From positions 1 to 28,334 of the forward strand of contig CAYJLB010000024.1 of NCBI GenBank assembly GCA_964370845.1: a stretch of 28,334 nt of DNA, in the 5' to 3' direction. Source of the stretch: CAYJLB01 sp964370845. Its GTDB lineage: Bacteria; Bacillota; Clostridia; Oscillospirales; Ruminococcaceae. Within the stretch, counting starts at the first letter, position 1. Every line of letters starts with the position of its first letter. Positions 8,627 through 15,991 of this stretch are shown here, one piece after another. A program made the position numbers and the translations under genes. The notes below the pieces were generated by a model. The model worked only from the letters and a program-made list of their open reading frames with translations. It had not been told where the DNA came from and did no database searches.

Positions 8627-8659
8627 GCTTTTGGTAGTTAAAAATGATGTGTCGTTGTG

Positions 8660-8840
8660 ATTGCACAACAAAAACAGCCATTGCAGGTCTTCTGACTCAC
8701 GCTTATGAGAAACATAAAAATTCCCAAACTTAAACTCTACCTTCCCGATTTCTCAGTGGCTGATTTTCATCAACGAGAAAAGTATTCGCGTATACAGCGG
8801 CGGTTACCGTGTGATTTCTTCCCTTATTACCTCAAACTGA
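8660..8840 (-). ncRNA. Cobalamin (AdoCbl-type) riboswitch aptamer, biosynthesis arm
   Basis: Read on the minus strand, the segment holds GAGGTAATAAGGGAAG, then CACGGTAACCGCCGCTGTA, GCCACTG with a GGGAAGG stretch, and the B12 box AGTCAGAAGACCTGCA (8697-8682). These are the conserved cobalamin riboswitch elements in the correct order. It lies between the consensus promoter (8910-8938) and the terminator before cbiD, so it should control the whole cbi/hem operon. The boundaries are approximate. Confidence 0.95.
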
Positions 8841-8909
8841 ACAAATTAAACAAAAATAAATTCAATAATTGGTCACAATGAACATAACTATTCTATTATT
8901 TATAAGTTG

Positions 8910-8938
8910 ATTATAACACCATATATTTTTTATGTCAA
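8910..8938 (-). promoter_or_regulatory. Promoter of the cobalamin biosynthesis operon
   Basis: On the minus strand TTGACA (8938-8933), a 17-bp spacer and TATAAT (8915-8910) form a perfect sigma-A consensus promoter about 70 nt upstream of the riboswitch aptamer. Confidence 0.88.
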
Positions 8939-9009
8939 GAGCTAATTTTTTCTTTGTATAACATAATTTTTTTGACAAAAAACATACAATTTCCTACTTT
9001 GAATTTATA

Positions 9010-9038
9010 TTGACAACTGGTTTATATAGTGTTATAAT
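9010..9038 (+). promoter_or_regulatory. Promoter of the cobalamin uptake operon
   Basis: TTGACA (9010-9015), a 17-bp spacer and TATAAT (9033-9038) form a perfect consensus promoter, divergent from the biosynthesis promoter and about 80 nt upstream of the second cobalamin riboswitch. Confidence 0.88.
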
Positions 9039-9114
9039 ATCTCAGTCAGATAGAGTATTTGACAAAACAAATTTTAAATATTGTGCATTGTGGCCAAGGG
9101 TCGAGTATTTTTTA

Positions 9115-9295
9115 TTTAGCCCGAGGTAATAAGGGAAGTGTAAATCACACGGTAACCGCCGCTGTATACGTGAACATTTATATCCGTTGATGAAAATCAG
9201 TCACTGGGAAACTGGGAAGGTAGGATATAAGTTTGGAAATGAAAATTTTCCATAAACGTGAGTCAGAAGACCTGCAATGTTTGTTTTTGTTGTGC
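9115..9295 (+). ncRNA. Cobalamin (AdoCbl-type) riboswitch aptamer, uptake arm
   Basis: The plus strand carries GAGGTAATAAGGGAAG from 9123, CACGGTAACCGCCGCTGTA near 9149-9167, a CACTGGGAAACTGGGAAGG stretch, and the B12 box AGTCAGAAGACCTGCA at 9261-9276. Long segments match the aptamer on the other strand. It precedes the BtuF-like gene, so uptake should be shut off by high B12. The boundaries are approximate. Confidence 0.95.
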
Positions 9296-9326
9296 AAATT
9301 TGTATGACGTAAGCTACTAAAAACGG

Positions 9327-9372
9327 GTGTAGTATATTCTGTATGTGATGCAGTTTATACTACACTTTTTTT
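9327..9372 (+). terminator. Riboswitch-controlled intrinsic terminator before the uptake genes
   Basis: GTGTAGTATA (9327-9336) pairs perfectly with TATACTACAC (9356-9365) and is followed by seven T. An upstream GCTAC (9313-9317) can pair with GTAGT (9329-9333) inside the 5' arm, a competing antiterminator. Confidence 0.85.
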
Positions 9373-9406
9373 CATTAATGCACAAAAAAGAAAGGTTGAA
9401 TAACTT

Positions 9407-10462
9407 ATGAAAAAAATTGCATTACTGGCACTATCTTTACTTATGGTGGTTAATACCGCTTGTTCAGATGGAAACACTGCACAAATTATTGAAAGTACAA
9501 CTTCTGAAACTACTACGACCACAGAGGCTAGCAATAAAGAAAATACAGAAAATGAAGGAAACTATTATCCTGTAACAATTACAAATTATAATTACACTGG
9601 CGAAGAAATTGAAATCACATTTAATGAAGCTCCTACAGCTGTAGTTGCAGGTTATCAAGGTACAATTGAAACTATGATTGCCTTGGGTCTTGAAGAACAT
9701 CTTACAATGTCATTTGGACTTGATAATGAAGTGAAACCTGAATGGCAAGCTGGTTTTGAAAAGGCAAGTTATCGTGAAGATTTACGTTTCACTGATAAAG
9801 AAACCATAAGAGTAGAGGAAGCTGACTTAATTTTTTCTTGGGGCTCATTATTTTCAGACGAAAGATTAGGCGATGTTTCTACTTGGATAGAAAACGGAAC
9901 AAATACTTATATTAGCACAAACACTCGTGCTGGCGGACATTCTAGAACTCTTGAAAATGAATACAATGACATACTAAACATTGGAAAAATTTTTAATGTG
10001 AATGAAGAAGCACAAATTTTAGTTGACGAAATGAAAAATGGAATAGTTGATACACTAGCTTTAGTTCCAGAAAATTCACAAATTTCTGTTGCAATGATTG
10101 AACCTTACAGTGACACATTTTCTAATTATCACAAAGACACTTTAGGGGGAGATATGATTATTCAACTAGGTGGAACAATGCCTTTAGGTGACGCAAAAGA
10201 AATTGGTAAAGAAGATATTGTACTTGCTAACCCTGAAGTAATATTTGTAGTTTATATGGCTTATGACGGTGAAAATCCAGAGGAAGTTAAACAAGCTCAA
10301 TTAGATGCTTTTAGAAATGACCCAGCTTTTGCTTCTTTACAAGCTGTACAAAATGACAGATTAATACCAATAATGCTAGGCGATATGTACGCAAGCGGTC
10401 CTAGAACTTTAGACGGAATAAAAACGATTGCGCAAGGATTATATCCAGATATTCAATGGTAG
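9407..10462 (+). CDS. ABC transporter substrate-binding lipoprotein, probably cobalamin-binding (BtuF-like)
   Basis: It should capture corrinoid outside the membrane and pass it to the permease encoded next. The 351-residue product has a lipoprotein signal peptide with the lipidated residue probably at Cys19 (VVNTAC, a slightly unusual lipobox). A Ser/Thr/Glu/Asn-rich tether (about 28-53) follows, then a periplasmic-binding-protein fold of the BtuF/FecB/FhuD class: EAPTAVVAGYQGTIETMIAL near 74-93, EADLIFSWGSLF near 138-149 and ANPEVIFVV near 268-276. The fold alone does not separate cobalamin from siderophore or heme. The cobalamin assignment rests on the riboswitch just upstream and the divergent cbi operon. 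The ribosome site is GAAAGG before ATG 9407. Confidence 0.88.
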   Translation: MKKIALLALSLLMVVNTACSDGNTAQIIESTTSETTTTTEASNKENTENEGNYYPVTITNYNYTGEEIEITFNEAPTAVVAGYQGTIETMIALGLEEHLTMSFGLDNEVKPEWQAGFEKASYREDLRFTDKETIRVEEADLIFSWGSLFSDERLGDVSTWIENGTNTYISTNTRAGGHSRTLENEYNDILNIGKIFNVNEEAQILVDEMKNGIVDTLALVPENSQISVAMIEPYSDTFSNYHKDTLGGDMIIQLGGTMPLGDAKEIGKEDIVLANPEVIFVVYMAYDGENPEEVKQAQLDAFRNDPAFASLQAVQNDRLIPIMLGDMYASGPRTLDGIKTIAQGLYPDIQW

Positions 10463-10483
10463 AAAACTAACTTTAGGAAAGGA

Positions 10484-11566
10484 ATGAATATTACAATGAA
10501 TAAAGAAAAAAGTAGCAAAATTTTTACCTCGGTATATTTTATAGTATTAGTTGCACTTATAGCCTTGCTTATTATTTCTTTATTGACAGCGGTTACAATA
10601 GGTTCAACCTCCATTCCTATTGAGGACGTATATGGAGTTATAATGCACAAAATTTTCGGTATTGGAGAAGTTGAAAAATTTGCAGAGGGGACTGCTTTGC
10701 ATGATATAGTTTGGCATATAAGATTGCCTCGCTTAGTCCTTGCTTTAGCGGTAGGAACAGGGCTTGCAGTTTGTGGTGTAATAATGCAAGCTATAGTGAA
10801 AAATCCACTTGCTGACCCTTATGTATTAGGAATTTCTTCAGGCTCGTATCTTGGTGCAGTTGTAGCACTTTCTACTGGAGTTACAACAGTTTTCGGTGGG
10901 AATTCTGTGGGAGTTTTCGCTTTTATAGGAGCTTTTGTAGTTTCAATGTTAGTAATTATCCTTTCCAATATTGGTGGAAAATCAAATTCTGTAAAATTAA
11001 TACTTTCGGGGACAGCCATTGGGTCAATTTGTGGTGCTTTTTCAAACTTTATGATTTTGCTTTTAAATGACGCAAGTACTTCTGCTGTGGTGCAATGGTC
11101 AATGGGCGGTCTGGGCGGTGCTGACTGGGAAAGTAACGGAGTTATATTAACAGTTATGGTGGTAGGAACATTATTTTTTATCACTCAATCACGGGTGTTA
11201 AATCTAATGCTTTTAGGCGATGAGTCGGCTATTACCCTTGGAATAAATGTCAATAGACTTCGATTATTATATTTAGTTATTTCCTCTTTAATGATAGGAT
11301 TTGCTGTTTATAAAGCGGGTATGATAGGATTTATTGGACTTGTAATTCCCCATATTATAAGAATGATTTTTGGAACTAATCATAGTAAATTGCTCCCACT
11401 TTCAGCTTTACTTGGAGGGATTTTTCTAATATGGGCTGATGTTCTATGCCGTGTAATTCTCAAAGGAAATGAAATTCCCGTTGGAATAATAACTTCATTA
11501 ATAGGTGCACCTGTTTTTATTTATTTGATGATAAGAAAAAAATATGGTTTTGGAGGGGGAAGCTAA
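10484..11566 (+). CDS. FecCD-family ABC transporter permease, probably cobalamin (BtuC-like)
   Basis: This is the membrane channel of the BtuFCD-type importer. The product (up to 360 residues) has about ten hydrophobic segments, the family sequence RLPRLVLALAVGTGLAVCG near 75-93, KNPLADPYVLGISSGS near 106-121, and the coupling-helix region GMIGFIGLVIPHIIRMIFG near 279-297. Two starts are possible: ATG 10484, very close to AGGAAAGG, and ATG 10496, about 12 nt after it. The second fits the spacing seen at most starts in this window. Its stop overlaps the ATPase start as TAATG. Substrate specificity is inferred from the riboswitch. Confidence 0.9.
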   Translation: MNITMNKEKSSKIFTSVYFIVLVALIALLIISLLTAVTIGSTSIPIEDVYGVIMHKIFGIGEVEKFAEGTALHDIVWHIRLPRLVLALAVGTGLAVCGVIMQAIVKNPLADPYVLGISSGSYLGAVVALSTGVTTVFGGNSVGVFAFIGAFVVSMLVIILSNIGGKSNSVKLILSGTAIGSICGAFSNFMILLLNDASTSAVVQWSMGGLGGADWESNGVILTVMVVGTLFFITQSRVLNLMLLGDESAITLGINVNRLRLLYLVISSLMIGFAVYKAGMIGFIGLVIPHIIRMIFGTNHSKLLPLSALLGGIFLIWADVLCRVILKGNEIPVGIITSLIGAPVFIYLMIRKKYGFGGGS

Positions 11567-12330
11567 TGAATATTTTAATTAAAGATTTAGAAGTTGAACT
11601 TGGAAAAAACCTAATTTTAAAAGGTGTTGAAATTGAAATAAAAAAAGGTGAAACTGTTGGCATAATTGGACCTAACGGAAGCGGGAAGTCCACTTTGTTA
11701 AAAGCTTTATATCGAGTAATTTCCCCAAAAAGTGGTGCTGTTTATTTGAATGACAAGAAACTTAAAGATTACTCAGTTAAAGAATCTGCACGGGCTTTAA
11801 GTGTTGTGGCTCAACATAATTATTATAATTTTGAATTTACTGTAGAGGACATTGTTTTAATGGGGAGAACTCCATATAAAAAGCGACTTGAACGAAATAA
11901 TGCAGATGATTTTGCAATTGTTGAAAAATCATTGCAAGCTGTAGGTTTACAAAATTTTAGAAATAGGGATTTCTCAACACTTTCAGGTGGGGAACAGCAA
12001 CGAGTAATTTTAGCAAGAGCATTAGCTCAAAACACTCCCTGTATAATTTTAGACGAGCCAACAAATCACCTAGATATAAAGCATCAACTTGAAATAATGG
12101 ATATTGTTGTTGGACTGAAAAATACAGTTGTTGCTGCAATTCACGATCTTAATATTGCAATGATGTATTGTGATAAATTGTTCGTCTTAAAAGATGGCGA
12201 AGTTGTAGATTTTGGTAAAACAGAAGATGTTTTAACAACTAAAATGATAAGAGAAGTTTTTGAAGTTAATAGCGAAATTTTACTAAATGAAAAAGGAAAA
12301 CCGCGAATTTGTTTTAATTCATATTATTAG
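11566..12330 (+). CDS. ABC transporter ATP-binding protein, probably cobalamin (BtuD-like)
   Basis: It powers the importer. The 254-residue product has Walker A GPNGSGKST at 35-43, Q-loop VVAQHN near 80-85, signature LSGGEQQR at 139-146, Walker B CIILDEP at 159-165, a D-loop at NHLD and the switch histidine in AAIHDLN (His193). All catalytic elements are intact. Its ATG overlaps the permease stop by one base (TAATG), so the two should be made together. The family includes iron-siderophore ATPases of the same architecture; the riboswitch upstream of the operon favours cobalamin. No clear terminator follows, so read-through into the nucleotidase gene is possible. Confidence 0.92.
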   Translation: MNILIKDLEVELGKNLILKGVEIEIKKGETVGIIGPNGSGKSTLLKALYRVISPKSGAVYLNDKKLKDYSVKESARALSVVAQHNYYNFEFTVEDIVLMGRTPYKKRLERNNADDFAIVEKSLQAVGLQNFRNRDFSTLSGGEQQRVILARALAQNTPCIILDEPTNHLDIKHQLEIMDIVVGLKNTVVAAIHDLNIAMMYCDKLFVLKDGEVVDFGKTEDVLTTKMIREVFEVNSEILLNEKGKPRICFNSYY

Positions 12331-12343
12331 TAATTTAATTCAA

Positions 12344-12399
12344 TGTAAAAATAATGTAAAAATTTAACTAAATATGTAAATTGCTCTTGTAAATGTAAA
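12344..12399 (+). repeat. TGTAAA direct-repeat cluster upstream of the nucleotidase gene
   Basis: Five copies of TGTAAA start at 12344, 12355, 12375, 12388 and 12394, the first two exactly 11 bp apart. They lie just upstream of, and overlap, the -35 region. On the opposite strand the unit is TTTACA, which fits the TT(A/C/T)ACA unit of PhoP boxes, though spacing after the first pair is irregular. It may be an activator site; chance is possible in DNA this AT-rich. Confidence 0.4.
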
Positions 12400-12415
12400 A
12401 TCTATGTGTTATAAT
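12387..12415 (+). promoter_or_regulatory. Promoter of the 5'-nucleotidase gene
   Basis: TTGTAA (12387-12392), a 17-bp spacer and an extended -10 (TG at 12407-12408, TATAAT at 12410-12415). The weak -35 with a strong extended -10 would suit an activator-dependent promoter. Confidence 0.7.
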
Positions 12416-12452
12416 TTTGTTAAGTTTATTTATTATTAAACTTAACAAAATT
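12413..12452. promoter_or_regulatory. 16-bp perfect inverted repeat at the nucleotidase transcription start
   Basis: AATTTTGTTAAGTTTA (12413-12428) is repeated in inverse at 12437-12452 around an 8-nt loop. It overlaps the -10 box and expected start site and ends just before the GAGAGGA ribosome site. It could be a repressor operator or a 5' mRNA hairpin. It has no T tract, so it is a poor terminator. Confidence 0.75.
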
Positions 12453-12474
12453 TGAGAGGAATGGAAAAAATATT

Positions 12475-14307
12475 ATGAAAAAGAAAATTTTTTCAGCAAT
12501 ACTCGCTTTAACAGTAGCTATGACTGCAACTGTTACTACTAGTTTTGCGGCTGTCGAAACAGACAACAAAATCGTAATTTTACACACAAATGACGTTCAC
12601 ACTGGGATTGAGGACGGACTTGGTTATGCAGGTGTAGCTGCTTATCTTGAAGATACTGAAGATATGTACGGTGCAGATAATGTTACATTAGTTGATGCTG
12701 GTGACGCTATTCAAGGCGGACCTGTTGGAGTTTTAACTCAAGGGGAAGCTATCATTGAACTTATGAATGCTACTGGATATGATGTATTTACTCTAGGAAA
12801 TCACGAATTTGACTATGGTGTTCCTCGTATGATGGAATTAATGGATATGCTTGATGCAACTACTGTTTCATCAAACTTTATTTCATTAGCTACTAATGAC
12901 CCATACTATGATGCATATACAATCATTAATTATGACGGAGTAAAAGTTGCTTATGTTGGTATCGCTACTCCTGAAAGTTTCACAAAATCAACTCCTGTTT
13001 ACTTCCAAAACGAAGATGGAGAATACATTTATTCTTTCGCTCAAGGAAATGATGGACAAGATTTATATGATGCTGTTCAAGATGCAGTAGATGCAGCTTA
13101 CGGACAAGGTGCTGACTACATTGTAGCACTTGCTCACCTTGGAATTGATGAAGTTTCTGCTCCTTGGAGATCAGTAGACGTTATCGAAAATACTTATGGT
13201 ATCGACGTATTTATCGACGGTCACTCACACTCAGTTGTTGAAGGTGAAATTGTTGAAAACAAACGTGGTGAAGATGTAATTCTTAACCAAACTGGTACAA
13301 AACTAGCTAATTTAGGTAAAATCATTATTGACCCAGTAGCTGACACAATCTCTGCTGAACTTGTAATGGACGAAGAATTTACTGAAAAAGATGCTGACGT
13401 ACAAGCTGTTGTAGATGCAATTAATGCTGAAAATGCTGACCTTTTACAACAAGTTGTTGCAAAAACTGACGTTGAACTTTACACTACTGACCCAACTACT
13501 GGAGAAAGAATTATCAGAAATTCTGAATCTAACCTTGGTGACCTAGTAGCTGATGCTTACAGAACTTTACTTGACACTGATGTTGCTATCGTAAATGGTG
13601 GCGGTATTAGAGCAAATATTGAAGCTGGCGACATTACATACGAAGAAATCATTAACGTTCACCCATTTGGAAACAATGCTACTTCTATTAAAGTGACAGG
13701 ACAAACTATCCTTGATGCACTTGAAATGGGTTCAAGAGCTTATCCAGATGAAAACGGTGGATTCTTAAACGTTTCAGGTATGACTTACAAAATTGATGAA
13801 TCAATTGAAAGTTCAGTTGTAACTGACGAAGAAGGAATGTTCGTTGAAGTTGATGGCGAATACAGAGTACATAGTGTTATGGTTGGTGGAGAAGCACTTG
13901 ACCTTGACAAAGAATATACTTTAGCTTCACACGACTATATGTTGTTAAACTTTGGTGACGGTATGGCAATGTTTGCTGGTGCTGAACTACTTAAAGACAA
14001 ATTTATGGTTGATAATGAAGTTCTTATCACTTACATTGTTCAAGAACTAGACGGAGTTGTTGGAGAAGAATACTCTAATCCATATGGTGAAGGTAGAATT
14101 ATGGTAGAAGCTAAACCAACTACTGAAACTGCTCCTGAAACAACTGAACCTGAAGTAGAAGCTACTCCAGAAACTTCTGAAACTGTAGTTGATGATACTG
14201 ATGACAGCGAACCACCACAAACTGGTGCTGAATTCCCTTATGCTGTAGTTATTATTGCTACTTTAGCTGCTGCTGCTGTAGTTGCTACAAAAGTTAAAGC
14301 TAAATAA
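12475..14307 (+). CDS. Secreted 5'-nucleotidase / 2',3'-cyclic phosphodiesterase family protein, wall-anchored
   Basis: It probably hydrolyses extracellular nucleotides to nucleoside and phosphate. The 610-residue protein starts with a signal peptide cleaved near SFA (about residue 25). The metallophosphatase domain has its two-metal motifs: HTNDVH (37-42), VDAGDAIQGG, LGNHEFDYG (107-115) and DGHSHS. The C-terminal nucleotidase domain has VNGGGIRANI and the HPFGN substrate loop. A Thr/Glu/Pro-rich stretch then leads to PPQTG (580-584), a hydrophobic segment and a lysine tail, which looks like a sortase signal with PPQTG for LPxTG. It uses more GAC, TAC, ATC and TTC codons than its neighbours, suggesting strong expression. 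ATG 12475 follows GAGAGGA; a six-triplet upstream frame (ATG 12461) overlaps the start as ATGA. Confidence 0.92.
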   Translation: MKKKIFSAILALTVAMTATVTTSFAAVETDNKIVILHTNDVHTGIEDGLGYAGVAAYLEDTEDMYGADNVTLVDAGDAIQGGPVGVLTQGEAIIELMNATGYDVFTLGNHEFDYGVPRMMELMDMLDATTVSSNFISLATNDPYYDAYTIINYDGVKVAYVGIATPESFTKSTPVYFQNEDGEYIYSFAQGNDGQDLYDAVQDAVDAAYGQGADYIVALAHLGIDEVSAPWRSVDVIENTYGIDVFIDGHSHSVVEGEIVENKRGEDVILNQTGTKLANLGKIIIDPVADTISAELVMDEEFTEKDADVQAVVDAINAENADLLQQVVAKTDVELYTTDPTTGERIIRNSESNLGDLVADAYRTLLDTDVAIVNGGGIRANIEAGDITYEEIINVHPFGNNATSIKVTGQTILDALEMGSRAYPDENGGFLNVSGMTYKIDESIESSVVTDEEGMFVEVDGEYRVHSVMVGGEALDLDKEYTLASHDYMLLNFGDGMAMFAGAELLKDKFMVDNEVLITYIVQELDGVVGEEYSNPYGEGRIMVEAKPTTETAPETTEPEVEATPETSETVVDDTDDSEPPQTGAEFPYAVVIIATLAAAAVVATKVKAK

Positions 14308-14325
14308 TTAATTTAGTATTTTTAA

Positions 14326-14360
14326 TAGCTCTCACATTAAGTTGTGGGAGCTACTTTTTT
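14326..14360 (+). terminator. Intrinsic terminator after the nucleotidase gene
   Basis: TAGCTCTCACA (14326-14336) pairs with TGTGGGAGCTA (14343-14353) with one wobble pair; CTTTTTT follows. Confidence 0.9.
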
Positions 14361-14377
14361 GAAAAATATAGTTTTTT

Positions 14378-14406
14378 TTGACTAAAACTATATACAAATG
14401 TAATAT
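14378..14406 (+). promoter_or_regulatory. Promoter of the ECF component / kinase / VOC genes
   Basis: TTGACT (14378-14383), a 17-bp spacer and TAATAT (14401-14406), between a terminator and ATG 14458. Confidence 0.6.
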
Positions 14407-14457
14407 TTTGTGATAAAATATAATAGTTAATTTTAAATAAAGGATTGGTACAAAAAA

Positions 14458-14988
14458 ATGAGAAATGAAAAAGTTTACAATTTGGTTTTAGCAGGGTTCT
14501 TAATCGCACTTGGAATTATGCTTCCGCAGTTAATCGGAAGAATTCAAATTCTAGGGCAAAGTTTGCTTCCAATGCATTTTCCAGTGCTGATTTGTGGACT
14601 AGTTTGTGGGTGGAAATACGGTGGAGTTTGCGGAATAGTAGTTCCAATAACAGCGTCATTAATTTTCACAATGCCTCCTCTTTTCCCAATTGCTGTTGCG
14701 ATGGCTTTTGAACTTGCTGCTTATGCAATTATCGCTGCTGTTTGCTACAAAAAAATGAAGATGAACATTTACTTATCATTGATAATTTCAATGCTTGGCG
14801 GAAGAATAGTTTATGGAATTGTAAATTATCTATTAATGATGATTAATTCTCAAACTTACAGCCTTGAAGTATACTTCACAACAACTTTTGTAAATGGAAT
14901 TGTTGGAATGATCGCACAAATTATTATCGTTCCGCTTTTAGTAATTGCTATTCAAAAAGCAAGTCCTTTAAAAGCAAAAAGAGCGTAG
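14458..14988 (+). CDS. ECF transporter S component (substrate unknown)
   Basis: This is a small membrane protein of 176 residues with about six hydrophobic segments, the size and layout of S components, which bind a vitamin or cofactor precursor and dock on a shared energy-coupling module. Features include a first helix ending LGIMLPQLIG, then LLPMHFPVLICGLVCGW near 37-53, a Pro-rich turn FTMPPLFPIAVAMAFELAAY near 70-89, and MLGGRIVYGIVNYLL near 112-126. No ATPase or T component lies nearby, which is normal for group II ECF systems. Nothing in the sequence fixes the substrate. ATG 14458 follows AAAGGATTGG. It is first in a three-gene unit: the kinase-like gene starts 18 nt after its stop. Confidence 0.85.
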   Translation: MRNEKVYNLVLAGFLIALGIMLPQLIGRIQILGQSLLPMHFPVLICGLVCGWKYGGVCGIVVPITASLIFTMPPLFPIAVAMAFELAAYAIIAAVCYKKMKMNIYLSLIISMLGGRIVYGIVNYLLMMINSQTYSLEVYFTTTFVNGIVGMIAQIIIVPLLVIAIQKASPLKAKRA

Positions 14989-15006
14989 AAAGGACTTGAC
15001 AAATTA

Positions 15007-15504
15007 ATGGCAAAAGTATTTTTACTTATGGGGAAAATCGCTTCGGGGAAAACTTTTTTGGCAGATAAAATTGTAGAAAAAGAGAGTGCAATTTTACTTT
15101 CTAGCGATGAATTAATGCTTACAATTTTTGATAACTGCCTTGGCGAAAAGCATGATGAAACCCAAAACAAAATTCATAATTATTTGTATGCTACAAGCGA
15201 AAAATTACTTAGAAATAATATTAATGTGATTTTAGATTTTGGATTTTGGACAAAAAAATCCCGTGATAATGCTAAAACTTTCTTCGAGAAAATCGATTGT
15301 GAAGTTGTGAGAATTTATACGGATTACACTTTTGAGGAACGACTAGAACTTCTTAATAAGAGAAATGAAAAGCTGAAAAATTCCACTAAAAGAGAATTTA
15401 TTGTATCAAAAGAAATGTGTGAGCGATTTGACAAAAAGTTTGATTTGTTGTCAGAGGGCGATTATGAAATCAAAATGACTAAGGAAGAAGTTAGCAAGTT
15501 TTAA
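15007..15504 (+). CDS. P-loop kinase-like ATP-binding protein (AAA_33 / zeta-toxin-like)
   Basis: This is a 165-residue cytoplasmic protein with Walker A GKIASGKT at residues 9-16, a SSDELM segment near 32-37 where kinases of this class place an acidic substrate-contacting residue, and NVILDFGFWTKKSRD near 74-88 (Walker B-like strand plus a basic lid start). A likely lid region is RNEKLKNSTKREF. The family includes small-molecule and nucleotide kinases and zeta toxins. No antitoxin-like gene is adjacent, so a metabolic kinase is more likely, and the substrate is unknown. ATG 15007 lies 13 nt after AGAAAGGA. It is probably cotranscribed with the S-component gene; a link between the transported vitamin and this kinase is only a guess. 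Confidence 0.8.
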   Translation: MAKVFLLMGKIASGKTFLADKIVEKESAILLSSDELMLTIFDNCLGEKHDETQNKIHNYLYATSEKLLRNNINVILDFGFWTKKSRDNAKTFFEKIDCEVVRIYTDYTFEERLELLNKRNEKLKNSTKREFIVSKEMCERFDKKFDLLSEGDYEIKMTKEEVSKF

Positions 15505-15540
15505 TTTTAATAATATATTTTTTAAGGAATGTGAATTAGT

Positions 15541-15921
15541 ATGAATTTTAAACTAAAAGAAATTGACCACTTAAACGTAAAGGTTCCTGATTTAGAAAAA
15601 GGCGTTACTTTTTACAAAGAAGTTTTAGGCTTTGAAGAAAAATCGCGTTACGAAAAAGACGGATTAGTTTTCGTGTTTATGACTGACGGAAATATTGTTT
15701 ATGAAGTGATGGAAGATAAAGAAGCAAACGAGGGTTATTTTGACCACATTGCTTATGTTTCAACTGATATTAATGCAGATTATGAATTCTTCAAAAGTGT
15801 TGACAGTAGTATGTTGATGGGTGAAGTTGGTTTTGTGGATTTTCTTTTTGAAAAGGGAGTTTATTACTTCTTTATCAAAGGCGCTGGCGGAGAAAAAATT
15901 GAATTTTGCCAAAGAGCATAA
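15541..15921 (+). CDS. VOC-superfamily (glyoxalase / dioxygenase-like) protein
   Basis: This is a 126-residue single-domain protein with the two beta-alpha-beta-beta-beta halves of the vicinal-oxygen-chelate fold: IDHLNVKVPDLEKGVTFYKE near 8-27, and a second half from FDHIAYVSTDI near 68-78. Candidate metal ligands are His10, His70, a Glu in NIVYEVM and the Glu in KIEFCQ near the C-terminus. Members include glyoxalase I, fosfomycin and bleomycin resistance proteins and lyases; this sequence does not show which. ATG 15541 follows AAGGAATGTG. It is last in the unit with the S component and kinase-like genes, and a strong terminator follows. Confidence 0.88.
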   Translation: MNFKLKEIDHLNVKVPDLEKGVTFYKEVLGFEEKSRYEKDGLVFVFMTDGNIVYEVMEDKEANEGYFDHIAYVSTDINADYEFFKSVDSSMLMGEVGFVDFLFEKGVYYFFIKGAGGEKIEFCQRA

Positions 15922-15942
15922 TAAATTTTGCTAATAAAATTA

Positions 15943-15983
15943 GGGTGTAAGTAAACCATTTTAAGTTTACTTACACCCTTTTT
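15943..15983 (+). terminator. Intrinsic terminator after the VOC gene (shared intergenic hairpin)
   Basis: GGGTGTAAGTAAAC (15943-15956) pairs perfectly with GTTTACTTACACCC (15965-15978), followed by TTTTT. It separates convergent genes and may also slow transcription from the minus strand, where the T tract is weaker. Confidence 0.92.
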
Positions 15984-15991
15984 ATTTCATC

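Noticed and set aside
8972..9000. Extra TTGACA at 8972-8977 as another promoter
   Set aside because: The -10 position at 17 bp reads TACTTT, a weak match, and the promoter at 9010-9038 is perfect.
15007..15504. Zeta-type toxin of a toxin-antitoxin pair
   Set aside because: The P-loop protein is in a metabolic-looking unit with an ECF component and a VOC protein, and no small antitoxin-like gene is adjacent.
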